Positions 11,118 through 21,879 of a stretch of 64,000 nt of DNA are shown here, piece by piece. The position numbers and the translations under genes are program-made. Numbering within the stretch: the first letter of the stretch is position 1; each line of letters opens with the position of its first letter. The notes beneath the pieces were generated by a model, which was not told the DNA's origin, made no database searches, and saw nothing but the letters and a program-made list of their open reading frames with translations. The stretch is from positions 19,431,801 to 19,495,800 of the forward strand of contig JAWZYU010000019.1 of the NCBI GenBank assembly GCA_038380435.1, in the 5' to 3' direction. Origin of the DNA: Ryuthela nishihirai. Its lineage: Eukaryota; Arthropoda; Arachnida; Araneae; Heptathelidae.

Positions 11118-11508
11118 AGTTGGGTTGGGTTGTTTTACCTCTGAGCGGCACTTTTTTGCACACCATGGGCTAAATGGCCAGGTCACATGGACCCCGAAGA
11201 CTCAGAGAAGGTTGGGGGAGGGGACCCACTGGAACAGCTGTTGGGAGACAGATGGTAGCCTCCCGTCAAAGCCATCCAGCGTGTTCTTTAACGTGCACAA
11301 GGTCTGGCTCTCCCACACTCGGGGCCATGGCTTAACGTTGCATCCGACGGACGGCGGCCTTTCCAAGCTCATCGGTGTCCCCTACTGACCGTGGGCAGGG
11401 AGGGGAATTTTGCGGAGATAAATCCCAACGCTGACCCAGCTGGGACTCGAACCTGGGAACTACAGATTACGAGCCTGGCGCGCTACCGACTGAGCCACTC
11501 CCGCAACG
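11118..11508 (-). mobile_element. SINE-A, full length, with TSD
   Basis: Near-consensus copy. The tail repeats TTGGG units (AACCC in sense). The TSD aaaagttaaga is at 11107-11117 and 11509-11519. Confidence 0.93.
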
Positions 11509-11519
11509 AAAAGTTAAGA

Positions 11520-12500
11520 AAAAACAGTAGAATCCAAAAGTATGACGATTGCTAAATATATCGAGAGAAAATCATTCAAGTGCACATGAGTAGAGCGGAT
11601 GGGGGGGGGGGGGGGGTTCGGGGGGTAAGTACCGGTGAAGAGCTCACTTACAAGTAGGCTACAAGAAGCGACGCTATTTCAGTCGGTCTAACTTTCGCAG
11701 ACAGATCACTTCCCACTGTCTGTTAGGACTAATCTCTCTTGTTGAGTGTCCACAGAGGGACAGTCGGCCACTCGCCAGAGGGTCCAACAGAACGGCAGAA
11801 GCCCGCGAGCTTCTTCCTTCTCCTGGTTCTGCACCATTTGATGAATGAGGGTCCGGGGCATTGCGACAGCTCCGTTAATGACAACCATTACTCAGGGGGT
11901 AAGGAGAAGCGCGGGAGAAGAGATAGTTGCCCCAAAACACAAGAATTGTTTGTCTAGATCCTTTATTGTTGTCCGACACAGGATGACAACAATAACGGCG
12001 GCAAAAAAAGACGAAGAAAGAATTGAACTAGCGGGAGACACGGTGATTAAGAAAGTGTTTTTTCAGAGGATGCGATTGGGTTGTTTTTTCTTATCTTTTT
12101 ATTTTCAATCTAATTATAAAGAACTGAAGATAAAGTTCGATTGTTTGATTTCTAAGTAAAGGTTTTTTTTTTTTCATTTTTCTCACTGCAAAATCCATTA
12201 AAAAGCCAGGTGATAAAAGTACGAAATCTGAAAGAGAGATTATTTATTTTTTCTGCGGAATTAAATAAATTACGGGATTCCTACGTAAGTAAGAAGAAGT
12301 TCTGTATTAAAAAGTCATGTAAGGCCTTATTTGGAAAGGGAAAATATAGGAATGTAGGTGGTTGGGGGTAGAATTATATCAGTGGAGTTTGGGTGTGTGA
12401 TTATATTAAAATGGGCTAGAATTCCTTTCCAGTTTTATTAATTTTTTTCGTTGTTACATTAATGTTGATTTTCCTTTTTTCTTTATTTGTAATTCTAGAA
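11520..12500. other. Unassigned, GC-richer stretch with poly-G and possible transcription-factor sites
   Basis: A pure G run of about 16 sits near 11602. 11630-12010 is more GC-rich than its surroundings and matches no repeat here. A perfect inverted pair ATTGTTGTC / GACAACAAT is at 11965-11993. No convincing coding region; the overlapping ORFs at 11706-12159 lack recognisable motifs. Confidence 0.45.
11965..11993. promoter_or_regulatory. Inverted pair of AACAAT (SOX-like) sites
   Basis: ATTGTTGTC at 11965-11973 and GACAACAAT at 11985-11993 are perfect reverse complements separated by 11 nt. AACAAT/ATTGTT is the HMG-box SOX core, and some SOX proteins bind as dimers on inverted pairs. The functional reading is inference only. 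Confidence 0.2.
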
Positions 12501-12502
12501 CC

Positions 12503-12765
12503 TCCTCCGGTGATTAACGCGCATGGCTATTGATCAAAAGGGACTGTCAAGGTCATCCAGCCTGTTCTTGAACACAGGATTTGGGTTGGGTTGTTTTACC
12601 TCTGAGCGGCACTTTTTTGCAAACAGTGGGTTAAACTGGATAGATCACAAGGACTCCGAGGGCTCAGAGAAAGTTGAGGGACCCACTGGACAGCTGTTGG
12701 GAAACAGATGGTAGCCTCTCGTCAAGGCCATCCAGCGTGTCATTTAATGTGCACAGGGTTAGGGG
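12503..12765 (-). mobile_element. Chimeric SINE debris: SINE-B head joined to two SINE-A fragments
   Basis: 12503-12546 matches the SINE-B head on the plus strand (GCGCATGGCTATTGATCAAAAGGGAC). 12546-12580 is a piece of the SINE-A middle (TCAAGGTCATCCAGCC), and 12583-12765 is the SINE-A 3' half on the minus strand. No TSD seen. Joined by deletion or template switching. Confidence 0.7.
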
Positions 12766-13220
12766 GGGTGGAGTTAAAGTTCTGTTTCAAAATACGCTGC
12801 TTAATACTTTTTTTTTAAATTTTTAAAAATTTTTTTAAATTGTTTATCGAAAGTGCTGCTCAAGTTATTATGCATGTTCCTATTTCTAGAGTAATGTTAA
12901 GGAGTAAGTTATTTTTATTTTAATGTGTTTTTTTTCTCTTTAAACATTACCTGTAGATTTATCTACAAACTGAATAAAATTCATGAGAGTGGGAACGATT
13001 TTCTCATGCGTTATCACAGAAATTAACCACTTATTAATATAGTTAAGATATTCACTGTAACAGTCATAAGAACAGGAACATCTTTTTTTTTATTAACTGT
13101 TAGTTTTTTTTTTATTTGAAACAAGACGACTGCCAAGGAGTGCCTCTTTTTGAAATCTGCCTTCACCTCCTAAATTTTTTAAGACAATAAAAAATTTAGG
13201 TGATTAAGATTTAAGAAGTT

Positions 13221-13568
13221 CTTGGCTACTGATGACAGGGACCTAGGTTCGAGCCCCGGATGAGGTATGGGTTGTTCTTAATATGTGTTGTTCTTCTGCA
13301 GAAATCACGCGTTCCTCATATATATGTAAAGTAGCTCAAAAAAGTATCCGAACACTACGGTTGATTACAGAATTCAAGAAAAAAATCTGGCAACCTTCGT
13401 GTCACGTGACACGAAGGTTGTCAGACCACTAATTTCTAAAAAAATCGTTGCCAGATATTTTTTCTGAATTCCGTAATCAACCATAGTGTTCGAATACTTT
13501 TTTGAGCGACTGTACCTTCTCTATGGGGTATTATACTGACAAGCTCCTGTCAGACCACTGTGGCAATA
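13221..13568 (+). mobile_element. SINE-B split by a Tc1-type MITE
   Basis: Left part 13221-13326 (TTGGCTACTGATGACAGGGACC, box B, body) and right part 13515-13568 (CTTCTCTATGG..., the hairpin, CCACTGTGGCAA). The MITE at 13329-13512 with flanking TA separates them at the CCTCA/CTTCT joint. Confidence 0.85.
13329..13512. mobile_element. Tc1/mariner-type palindromic MITE (184 bp)
   Basis: TIRs AGTAGCTCAAAAAAGTATCC and the inverse ending GGATAC-like TTTTTTGAGCGACTG, flanked by the TA target dinucleotide (13327-13328 and 13513-13514). Almost the whole element is one inverted repeat, centred on a perfect 28-bp palindrome at 13392-13419 with CACGTG at its heart. No coding capacity. Confidence 0.88.
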
Positions 13569-14790
13569 CTTGATACAGATACTTGAGCATTTAAGAAACC
13601 AATTTTTTGTGTGCATTTAGTTTCCTAAAAAGATATTTATTATCGTAATAAAAGAAATGTATTTATATACTTAACCAGCAGTAAATAATATATATCGCAG
13701 TTATATCGAATTTTTTCAGCCACGTTTCAAATTTTTTTGAGCTCCTCCCGAAGCTTTACTTGGCTTCTTTACGAAACTATTTTGTTTGCTAATTGCTTGG
13801 TCCGAACCAATATCTTTCCGTTTCAATCCTTTAGCTTTCAGTCAGATTGGCACTCTGGTATGAATGAAGTAGAATGCAGGATGAATGAAATTGAAGGAAA
13901 ACTTAGGAATATTAAGCCCCCCTATTCCTGTAGTAGGATGCAGTTCTCAGCTTTCTACCTATCCATTGCCAACACGGTGTGCAATACCACTGGCGCACCT
14001 GTGTGCCAATGAATCCAGCAATGAGGGACTCCCACCTTGTGAGCATGTACACGCGCACACCTGCGAAAGGACGTGGTGAAGAGGGAACCACTCCAACCAC
14101 CTTTGGATGCTGTCTGCCTTTGTCTCGGCAAGCGCGAGTCACGTGAGCTCCACAGCAGAAGCGTCACTTCTGCAGCCTCTTTACACGCGCAGTGCAAACC
14201 ACAAGCGCTCAGTCAGACACGAGAGGTAGAACCAATTATCTGTGGCTGAGTGACCTCAAGGTCATATATTCGGGCGGGAGGTCAGCTTAATGAGGGGTGT
14301 TTCTGGAGTATCCCGCTCTCGTGACACCAGGATGCTCTATAATCATGTCACCTGATGGGGACCGAATAATGGCTGCAGGGGAGACCAATATGCATGTGAA
14401 TGCGCTGGGAGAGCGCGATGTGTAATTACTGGCGAACGCATATTACATCTCGAAGCATATGCATACAGAGTGGCCCGGCTATTCAGAGCGAAAGGGGGGC
14501 GCGAGGATGCTTGGAAGACAGGCTGAATGGCAACAACAAAAGAGGATAGAAATTTTCATGAACACAATAATTACTCGCGTTGTAAGTACTATTGTTGGAA
14601 CACTTCTACCGGCGCCAATGCGACAATAGTTTTCGCGTCGCGCCGTTGACAATGACCGTTGGAAACAGTAACGACAGTGTTGTTAGGGGAAAAACGAATT
14701 CTACGGGATGTTGAAAAGTCTTGCGGTTATGGTGCGGAGGGTGATGGAGTGTAATCAGATAATGAAGATGGCAAAAGAGTCAATGCTTCA
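13569..14790. other. Unassigned, possible cis-regulatory stretch
   Basis: About 14000-14700 has balanced GC, frequent CpG and no repeat match. It contains TGACCTCAAGGTCA (14251-14264), several TAATTA/ATGCAT-type motifs at 14380-14470 and GTCACGTGA at about 14140. ORFs here (13737-14197) have no recognisable domain. It reads more like a regulatory or conserved non-coding block than a gene, but this is inference. Confidence 0.3.
14251..14264. promoter_or_regulatory. Nuclear-receptor-like double half-site
   Basis: TGACCT-CA-AGGTCA is an everted pair of AGGTCA half-sites with 2-bp spacing. The right one reads TCAAGGTCA, the known extended monomer site of FTZ-F1/ERR-type receptors. Binding is not shown. 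Confidence 0.25.
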
Positions 14791-14796
14791 TCTGAA

Positions 14797-15091
14797 CTGT
14801 GTTTGAAAGCAGCATATTGTGCAGAGAGAGACTCCGTTGGTTTGGCCATGTTGCCCTCATGAATAATTATAGATTAGCGAATAGGGTTATAAACAGTGTG
14901 CTAAAAGGCCTCAGAAAGAGTGGGGGGAGGGGAGAAACCAAGGATGCGGTGGGCAGACAGTATCAAACAGAAACTTATTTAGAATTGGTGTGTCCAGTAA
15001 ACAGATGTAGCCCAGGACAGATATGCACGGAGAACTAAATTGCACGATCTGGTTGGACCTCCGTAGCCCGTGGCTTGTTGAGGATGATCAT
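14797..15091 (+). pseudogene. RTE-like LINE 3' fragment
   Basis: Homologous to the 3' end of the element at 10045-10740, here on the plus strand. It encodes SSILCRERLRWFGHVALMNN, then breaks frame near the GLRK block and ends at GGTTGGACCTCCGTAGCCC and a GAGGATGATCATGA 3' end. Truncated on the 5' side. Confidence 0.85.
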
Positions 15092-15117
15092 GAATGGCTC
15101 TGTTAAGCGATTCATGA

Positions 15118-15400
15118 GCTGTTTTACTTTTGAACGGCACTTTTTTTGCACTCAATGGGTTAAATGTCCAGATCACAAGGACCCCAGGGGCTGAGAGAGA
15201 AAGTTGAGGAAGGGGACCCACTGGATCCCTGTTAGGAGACAAATAGAAGCTTTCCGTAAAGACATCCAGCATGTTCTTTAATGTGTATAGGGTGTGGCTC
15301 TTATGCACACGAATTCACGGTTTAGCATATTATGGGACGGACGGCGGCCTTTCTAAGTCCATGGGTTCAACTGAACAGATGAGTCTATTTCCGCAAAGAG
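15118..15400 (-). mobile_element. SINE-A, old, head missing
   Basis: The 3' half is clear (GAACGGCACTTTTTTTGC, CAAGGACCCC, TTCTTTAATGTG). The body fades near 15390 and no tRNA-like head remains. Confidence 0.8.
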
Positions 15401-16019
15401 CATTCCAGTAGGATTTGCAAAATACCTAGTTCCAAATGTATAAAAGGGGAATGTGCCTTAATAAGTAATAATTTAGTGGTTAAAAAAGTTTACATTATAA
15501 TAGTGAAACATATCAAAAATAACGTCCTTTCCAGGTTAGGAAAATGAATTTAAAATTCACCCATCTCTGGATGTAATTACAAATCCGTTCCTCTAAAACT
15601 ATTTCTAATGCGAAAATTCGCAATACCGAAATATAAGATTATTTGAAAACATTTTACTAACGGAAGTTCACGTTTTTGGCGAAGTAAATTGCATAATATG
15701 GGGCCCCTTTGAAGAGAAAATTTTTAATTACCATCATTTTTTTAAGTAGCATCAAAGACTGGGTTTCAAATGGTCCTGAGGTTGTGGAATTTTTCAGCAT
15801 GTATAATTGAGTTTTTACCATTTTCATTGGTTCACCGTGCTAATTTTTTAATAAACTAAAAGATCTGCTTCAAATTATAGTTTGGGTTGTATTGTTATTG
15901 CTGACGGCTGCTTTCGTATTTATTAATTTCCGAATTATACTCCCCATCAAAAAAATTGTCCCATCCAGAAGAAATGTGCCCACAAAACAAGACGTGCTAA
16001 AAGGTATTATTGTAACAAT
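15401..16019. other. AT-rich unassigned DNA, possibly the 3' flank of a Tc1 relic
   Basis: No open frame and no repeat match. Confidence 0.5.
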
Positions 16020-16450
16020 TGATCACGTTGCAACTTGTTTAGTGAGATGCCTTTCCCGGCAATACAAGCACTAATAAGGTTAGGAAGTAAGTCAAATGGT
16101 TCCTAATAATGCCCTTATATTTCGTTCTCCAGAATTTCTGTACTCGCTTCTGAAGATCCGTCATGTTATGCGCTGGAGTTAGTTCTGCTCTCGGACGTCG
16201 TTTCATGATTTTCCAGATGTACTTAATTTGCAATCGATCGGCGTCTGGGCCGATCATGGTAACACGGGAACGGTATGCAGAGACAATGTTGAGAAAAGTG
16301 TGCGGTACGCTCTGGTATTATGGTGCTGAAATGTGGCATTTGGCGTGCTCTCTGCAGGGAGTAGTAAGACCAAAGGGTGGAGAATGGTATCTACATACTG
16401 CTGTGCGGTCAATCCTCGATTACTGTGAGAGATGACCGACTATCGTAAGA
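16020..16450 (-). pseudogene. Tc1-like DDE transposase relic (C-terminal half)
   Basis: Reading the minus strand from 16450 downward, one frame gives GLTAQQYVDTILHPLVLLLP, then FQHHNTRAYRT and TVPVLP-stop. Another frame continues YIWKIMKRRPRAELTPAHN, MTDLQKRVQKFW and IIRNHLTYF. These correspond to the catalytic block around the second Asp (normally QQDN-RPH) and the downstream W-KRR / LR--W block of Tc1 transposases. The catalytic Asp is replaced by His, the WP pair by a stop, and at least one frameshift separates the halves. Family assignment is confident; it is clearly inactive. Confidence 0.82.
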
Positions 16451-16574
16451 GTCGTATCTTTCGTTCGTACGTCGTCACATGGGGTCAGCGTTACTTCCCA
16501 GTACTGTAGACAACATATCATTATTTGTCACGTCACTTTGCTCGTTCGTTGCACTACTACAATCTGGTATGCCT

Positions 16575-17100
16575 ATAGCCCCCCCCCCCCCAATAGGGGA
16601 CCACCTTGTCGTGGTGGGGGGGGCCTAGGGCCCAGCAACCCAGAATGGTCCCCCGGTTGGACATAGCCAAGGCCAACCGAGGCCGACGATGCCGCTGACC
16701 GGTCGGAAGGCCGGTTGGATGGTGACGGTGTGCGAGGCCTCAACCTCAGGTGCTCTGGGTGAGCAGTTCGAGGGCTCTGCCGAACGGTTTGAGCCCGCCT
16801 AGTAGGCACGAGCCCTCAAAAAAGTCTGGGTCTTACTAAGAGTCTCCACCCCGGACGCCGAGCGAACTTGGCTCTATATATCCTTGTTCATGGCTAACCG
16901 GGGAATAGATTAAAGTTAGGTTTCTTCCGGTGGTCAGCTTTCCTTCTATAGGACTGCTGCCATGTGAGGCTGGGGTTGAGGTGCGCCTATAGGGCGTATT
17001 CCTTGCCCCCGGCTCTAGATAGCACGGCTTTTCATAACTGGTTGTGTCGTATAGGCGGAATCGGGAATTGCCGTGGTTGCATAAGATCGCAACAAAAGAG
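16575..17100. other. GC-rich block with strong hairpins, origin unknown
   Basis: Starts with a C run (16579-16591) followed by ACCAC-CTTGTC-GTGGT (hairpin at about 16600-16615) and a G run. GC-rich, inverted-repeat-rich sequence continues to about 16830 and moderately to 17100. It resembles the structured 5' end of a non-LTR element or a ribozyme-like fold, but no ORF follows it. I do not recognise a family. Confidence 0.4.
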
Positions 17101-17992
17101 AACGAATGTAGCTTATAGTGAGTGATATGCAGAGGAGAGGAATCCTCCTTTGAATACCAGTTTTATGCAAGCATCAATGAATCGTTTTGTCACTAGATAT
17201 CTGTCGGGGTAGTCACATTTCTACTACTGACAGAAGAGTCTGAGCCCTCGAGGAGAGTCTGATCCTGAACGATGACCCGAAACCTCTTCCCGTGTCCACT
17301 GTTGCCAGCAGCAAGTCAGCTGTTCGTGTATCACGTCCTAAATGCGCTGCAATTCATCATGTAGACAATCCTGCTTCATATAGAGCTATAATGCGATCTT
17401 GCTCAGACTCGCTGAGTGGATTAAACATCTGTCTACGATATAGAAATAACATTACCCTTCAATATTAACCAGATCTGCATATCAGGTTCGGTTTCTTAAA
17501 TCTATACTGTCCCCTTATACCCAATGATAACTTTCCCTACAGCTAACGGAATCCATGTCATCCGCCGCATTTTAAATGTAGACAGACCAGCGAATTCCCC
17601 TTCATTTACATATATCACTGTCCCGCATTTCCATACTAATTTGTATTAAAGTAGCTCTAGTCCTTTTGGGTGAGGCAACATTTTTCACCAGGAGTGTATT
17701 TTGTACAAATATTTACATCCCGCAAACGAGCATTATCTCGAATTCTAATTGAAATTATAATATTGTATATTATTGGCATGAATATTATAATTGTAATCAA
17801 TGCTAATTTTTATAAATGGAGAATTGTTGGTTTTAAAATATTTTTTTTTAGAAATGTACATAAATTAATGTTGAATAAACTTGATCTGATTTGTAAATCG
17901 ATCAACTGTTTCCTACTTAGTTCAATTTAAAAAAATTACGACTGCTTCTTGGGATCCAGAAATTCAATAATTTACTCCCTTACATGTTAAAC
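17101..17992. other. Unassigned intergenic DNA
   Basis: No repeat or coding signal recognised. AT-rich from 17640 onward. Confidence 0.55.
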
Positions 17993-18676
17993 CAGTGGTT
18001 CTCAACCTTTTATGCTTCACGTACCCCCATGTAACTGGCATACCCCTTATATAATACATGAATAATAACAAGACTAAAAATTTCCAAATACATTTGTTAA
18101 TAAAAACATGGGCGTCGTCAGATTACGGGCAAGACCTTATATAGAAAGATAAAACTATAATTATAATATAATAATGCCAACTTAGCGACTTTGCTACTAG
18201 TTGTTGTTGGGTTGTTTTACCTCTGAGCGGCACTTTTTTGTACACCATGGGCTAAATGGCCAGGTCACATGGACCCCGAAGACTCAGAGAAGGTTGGTGG
18301 AGGGGACCCACTGGAACAGCTGTTGGGAGACAGATGGTAGCCTCCCGTCAAGGCCATCCAGAGTGTTCTTTAACGTGCACAGGGTATGGCTCTCCTGCAC
18401 ACGGGGCCACGGCTTAACGTCCCATCCGACGGACGGCGGCCTTTCCAAGCTCATCGGTGTCCACTACTGACTATGGGCAGGGCGGGGAATTTTTGCGGAG
18501 ATATATCTCAACGCTGACCCAGCTGGGACTCGAACCTGCGAACTACAGATTACGAGCCTGGAGCGCTACCGACTGAGCCACCCCCGCCCCGACTTTGCTA
18601 CTAGATCTAGCGACTTTTGTGCTCTCACGGCGTACACCAAAAATTTTTACCGCGTACCCCACGTTGAGAACCCCTG
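17993..18676. mobile_element. hAT-type MITE split by SINE-A
   Basis: Ends are CAGTGGTTCTCAACC (left) and GTTGAGAACCCCTG (right), a classic hAT TIR, flanked by 8-bp tgttaaac/tgttaaag at 17985-17992 and 18677-18684. The interior holds the GTACCCC/GGGGTAC-like subterminal repeats and no transposase. The SINE-A at 18201-18590 lies inside it. Confidence 0.9.
18201..18590 (-). mobile_element. SINE-A, full length, nested in a hAT MITE
   Basis: Near-consensus copy. The TSD gactttgctactag is at 18187-18200 and 18591-18604. It inserted after the MITE. Confidence 0.94.
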
Positions 18677-18684
18677 TGTTAAAG

Positions 18685-20500
18685 AATAGTTCAAATAAAA
18701 ACAAGACTATAGTAGTTAAACTAGTTGTCGTAAACTACAGTATCAGGTAGTTAGACTTTTCCTAATTGTATCTAACAACACGGTACTCTTCTTTACATAA
18801 TCACAGCTGCACTTTTAAGTGAAAAAAATTCGAAATGCAATAATACGTAAATAATAAATAACAATTTTTGTCTGATTTCTGATTATTATTCATTAAATAC
18901 TGTACTCTTAAAAAAAACCTCGAAACAATTTTACAACTTTTACTTGTTAATAAAAACATGGGCGTCGGCAATGATTTTTTTTTCATGCGGAGGTTATTTT
19001 AATTCTTTGAGGATTAAAATATTATATTTAATGATCTCAGTTGTGAATAGCAATCAACGGCACGTAATACAACTAGGAATGCCCCCAAAAACTAAGCGAA
19101 AAAAAAAATCAAATTCATTATTGAAAATATATGTAAAAATGTCTTTCATCATAATAAATAAAAATAAAAGATATATTTCCGGAAACAAAAGAAAACGTAA
19201 AAGAAACAACAATTACATTTCGTTAACGAAAAAATTCCATTAAATGTTGATACACCTGATGTAATTCAAATAATTTTTCAATTAACTTTTACAGAGAGCG
19301 TAACTGCTCAGACTATTAATTTACGCAGTCAAGCAGACTGTATAAGCTGAAGCCCAGCTTAAGTCAATGAATAGAGATAAGTTTGGCTAACTTTTTTTAA
19401 TCCGGGGTACAGGGCGTTTGAATTGTTCTGATGGTGTGTTATTAAAACGTTTCATTAAATGTCTCTGCTATTAGAAGATTTATATTGTATTCTGAGTTAA
19501 TATCATTATCAAATGGAACTTTTCAAAATCTGTTTTAACCCTTTCACGACTAAGGGAAACATTTTTCCCATTTTAAAATTGGTGATTGTCGTATTTAATT
19601 ATAACCTTATCTGCATTTTTTATACAGAATGTCAAAATATTACGTATGCCGAACGCAATTACGTAAACGGGAACGTTTAGAAAACAAAAACAGAACTGTC
19701 AGGACGCATAATATATGTACTATGTGCAATGTCCATCTTTGCCTCACTACCAAAAGAAATTGCTTCGCAGAATATCATAATTAGCACATCATTTTGTATA
19801 GTAATTTTATTTCATAATTTTGTATTATTTTAGTTAACATTTTGTTCTAATAAACCAATAAATAAAAGACATTGCATAATAAGCCTAACTATAATTTGTG
19901 TTACCTTTATAGTCCATTGGGAAAAATATTTCCCATAAAATTCCAAAAAAACTACACATTGTTATGTATTTTTCTTATGATTTTTATTTATTTTACGTCT
20001 AAACAAACTAAAATAAACAGTTACATACTAATATTTACTCTTAGAAACCTTATGGTTCTGAAAGGGTTAAACTGTAGCGACCAAATCTCACAAAATGTTT
20101 TGAATCCTTCGCGAGCGCTTAATAACGCCTGGGCAAAGTCGTTTTCTTTTCGCAAGGAATTTTAGGTAGCATAATAGCAAAGTTCATTTTGGTCATTCCT
20201 CTACCAATTTTTTGCTACATCATATTCAATTAACATCAATTGTTCAACTTCCCTTTTGTAAGACTTTGGAATTGTGGTTTTAATTTCGTATTTATACATT
20301 CTGCTGGACTACGTAAATTAATAAAGCGACAACTACAAACTGTTAAAGATGAAATTTCTTGCTAAACGTTTTTATTTTTGAGAAAAATAATTGCTTCATG
20401 TGTAAAAATATTGCTTCTATATCTGTAATTGAACTTTAGCAATTCGTTATCTTTGAATAATAATGTTATATATGTAATATCATCAATGTATAATAATATT
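18685..20500. other. AT-rich intergenic DNA
   Basis: No gene seen. A 20-25 bp stretch (GTTAATAAAAACATGGGCGT) at about 18946 repeats one inside the hAT MITE near 18092, so a second diverged fragment of that element may lie here. Confidence 0.5.
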
Positions 20501-20700
20501 AATGAAGTATCAGCAGTATATGATATAAATGTAATATTATCAGCATATAATAATGATTTAAAAGTAATATTGTAATATTATCAGCGTATAATAATGATAT
20601 AAATGTTATATTATCAGCATACAAATAATGATATAAATGTATAAGAGTTACATTATCAGCATACAAATAATGATATAAATGGGATATAATTATACAGTAA
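20501..20700. repeat. Irregular AT-rich minisatellite
   Basis: Repeated blocks of TTATCAGCATA(CA)AATAATGATATAAATG-type sequence, about five degenerate units of 40-55 bp. The minus-strand reading YADNVTLIHLYHYLYADN is only the translation of this repeat. Confidence 0.8.
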
Positions 20701-20770
20701 TGATCATATGTAATATTAAATATAATAATATAACTAAATAACATTTTATAAATAAAAGTAACTATAACCA

Positions 20771-21220
20771 AACTTTTTAACGAAACAACGAAGAAATTTC
20801 GCTGTAAGTTATAAAATATAGGAAAGAAATGTTAATTACTTTAACAATTAGTTGTTAATATATCATTACGAAAAGAAAACGTGCAGCAGTGAAGTCGTGA
20901 CTGTGATATCGTTTGCCGCTGGAGATGTGCCGTAGAGTGCTAATTACGTCACTTATTTGATCGAACGAAGAATTAACTTCGAAAGAGGGAAAAAAAATGT
21001 AATAGTCATTTTTCAACTTGTGATAATTGATGATTGATTTTCGGAAGACTTAGTTTAAAGTAGAGATATTTAATTTTGCGCGTCTTTGTCTAGAAGTAAT
21101 TATTTTATTTAGAGAGTGCACAGGTGTTAAAATGAGTTATAAAAGTTCACGTTAGTGAATTGGTAAGTGAAGGAAAATCATAAATAAAAGGCAATGTATG
21201 TTTTGCGGAATATACTTTTT
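20771..21220. other. Unassigned AT-rich DNA
   Basis: No open frame or known repeat. Confidence 0.5.
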
Positions 21221-21424
21221 GATCCACATTCACTTTAGATATTTATAATGCATTAATATTCACCTTTCTTTAAAATTTAAAATTTACAGTAAGGAAACTT
21301 ATTATAAAGAATGAGAAAGTTTAATGTTTTTAACCACGCACTATTGCGGAGAAGTTTTAGACTTAGTTTAGTTCCTAATTTTTAGTTATAAATCTCATGC
21401 TAGCACACATTACGAAACAAAATG
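21221..21424 (+). repeat. Direct repeat, left copy (about 205 bp)
   Basis: Clearly homologous to 23724-23930, same orientation, roughly 80% identical by eye. Shared landmarks include AAAGAATGAGAAAG, TTTTTAACCACGCACTATTG and GTTAGCACACATTAC-like sequence. It could be a pair of old LTR remnants or a segmental duplication. Confidence 0.8.
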
Positions 21425-21570
21425 TATTTTAGTAACAAGATCAGTTTTAAAAATGTATTTGGTCATTAAATAGTCTGGTAATTGTGAATATCAGAATCAC
21501 TTTATACTACTAGAGGATATATTGGTGTTTAGCTGAAATTGTTATTGTGATGACCGAGTAATCTTATCCT

Positions 21571-21870
21571 GTCCGACTGTGACAGATGTGACGTCCTCCC
21601 AGTTCGGATCTTGTCCGACTGTGACAGATGTGACGTCCTCCCAGTTCGGATCCTGTCCGACTGTGACAGATGTGACGTCCTCCCAGTTCGGATCTTGTCC
21701 GACTGTGACAGATGTGATGTCCTCCCAGTTCGGATCCTGTCCGACTGTGACAGATGTGATGTCCTCCCAGTTCGGATCCTGTCCGATTGTGACAGATGGA
21801 TGTCCTCCCAGTTCGAATACTGTCCGACTGTGACAGATGTGATGTCCCGTGGTTCGGATCCTGCCCGACT
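21571..21870. repeat. 42-bp minisatellite, about seven units
   Basis: Units starting GTCCGACTGTGACAGATG lie at 21571, 21613, 21655, 21697, 21739, 21781 and 21822. The period is 42 bp (one unit is 41). Because 42 is divisible by three, several frames on both strands stay open (minus-strand ORFs 21542-21919 and 21564-21974; plus-strand 21579-21833 and 21611-21883). Repeat arrays commonly do this, so I do not call a gene. Confidence 0.95.
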
Positions 21871-21879
21871 GAGCCAGAT

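Noticed and set aside
20499..20771. Repeated YADN/YADNIT peptides, superficially like an RT YADD box
   Set aside because: They come from an AT-rich minisatellite and lack any other RT motif.
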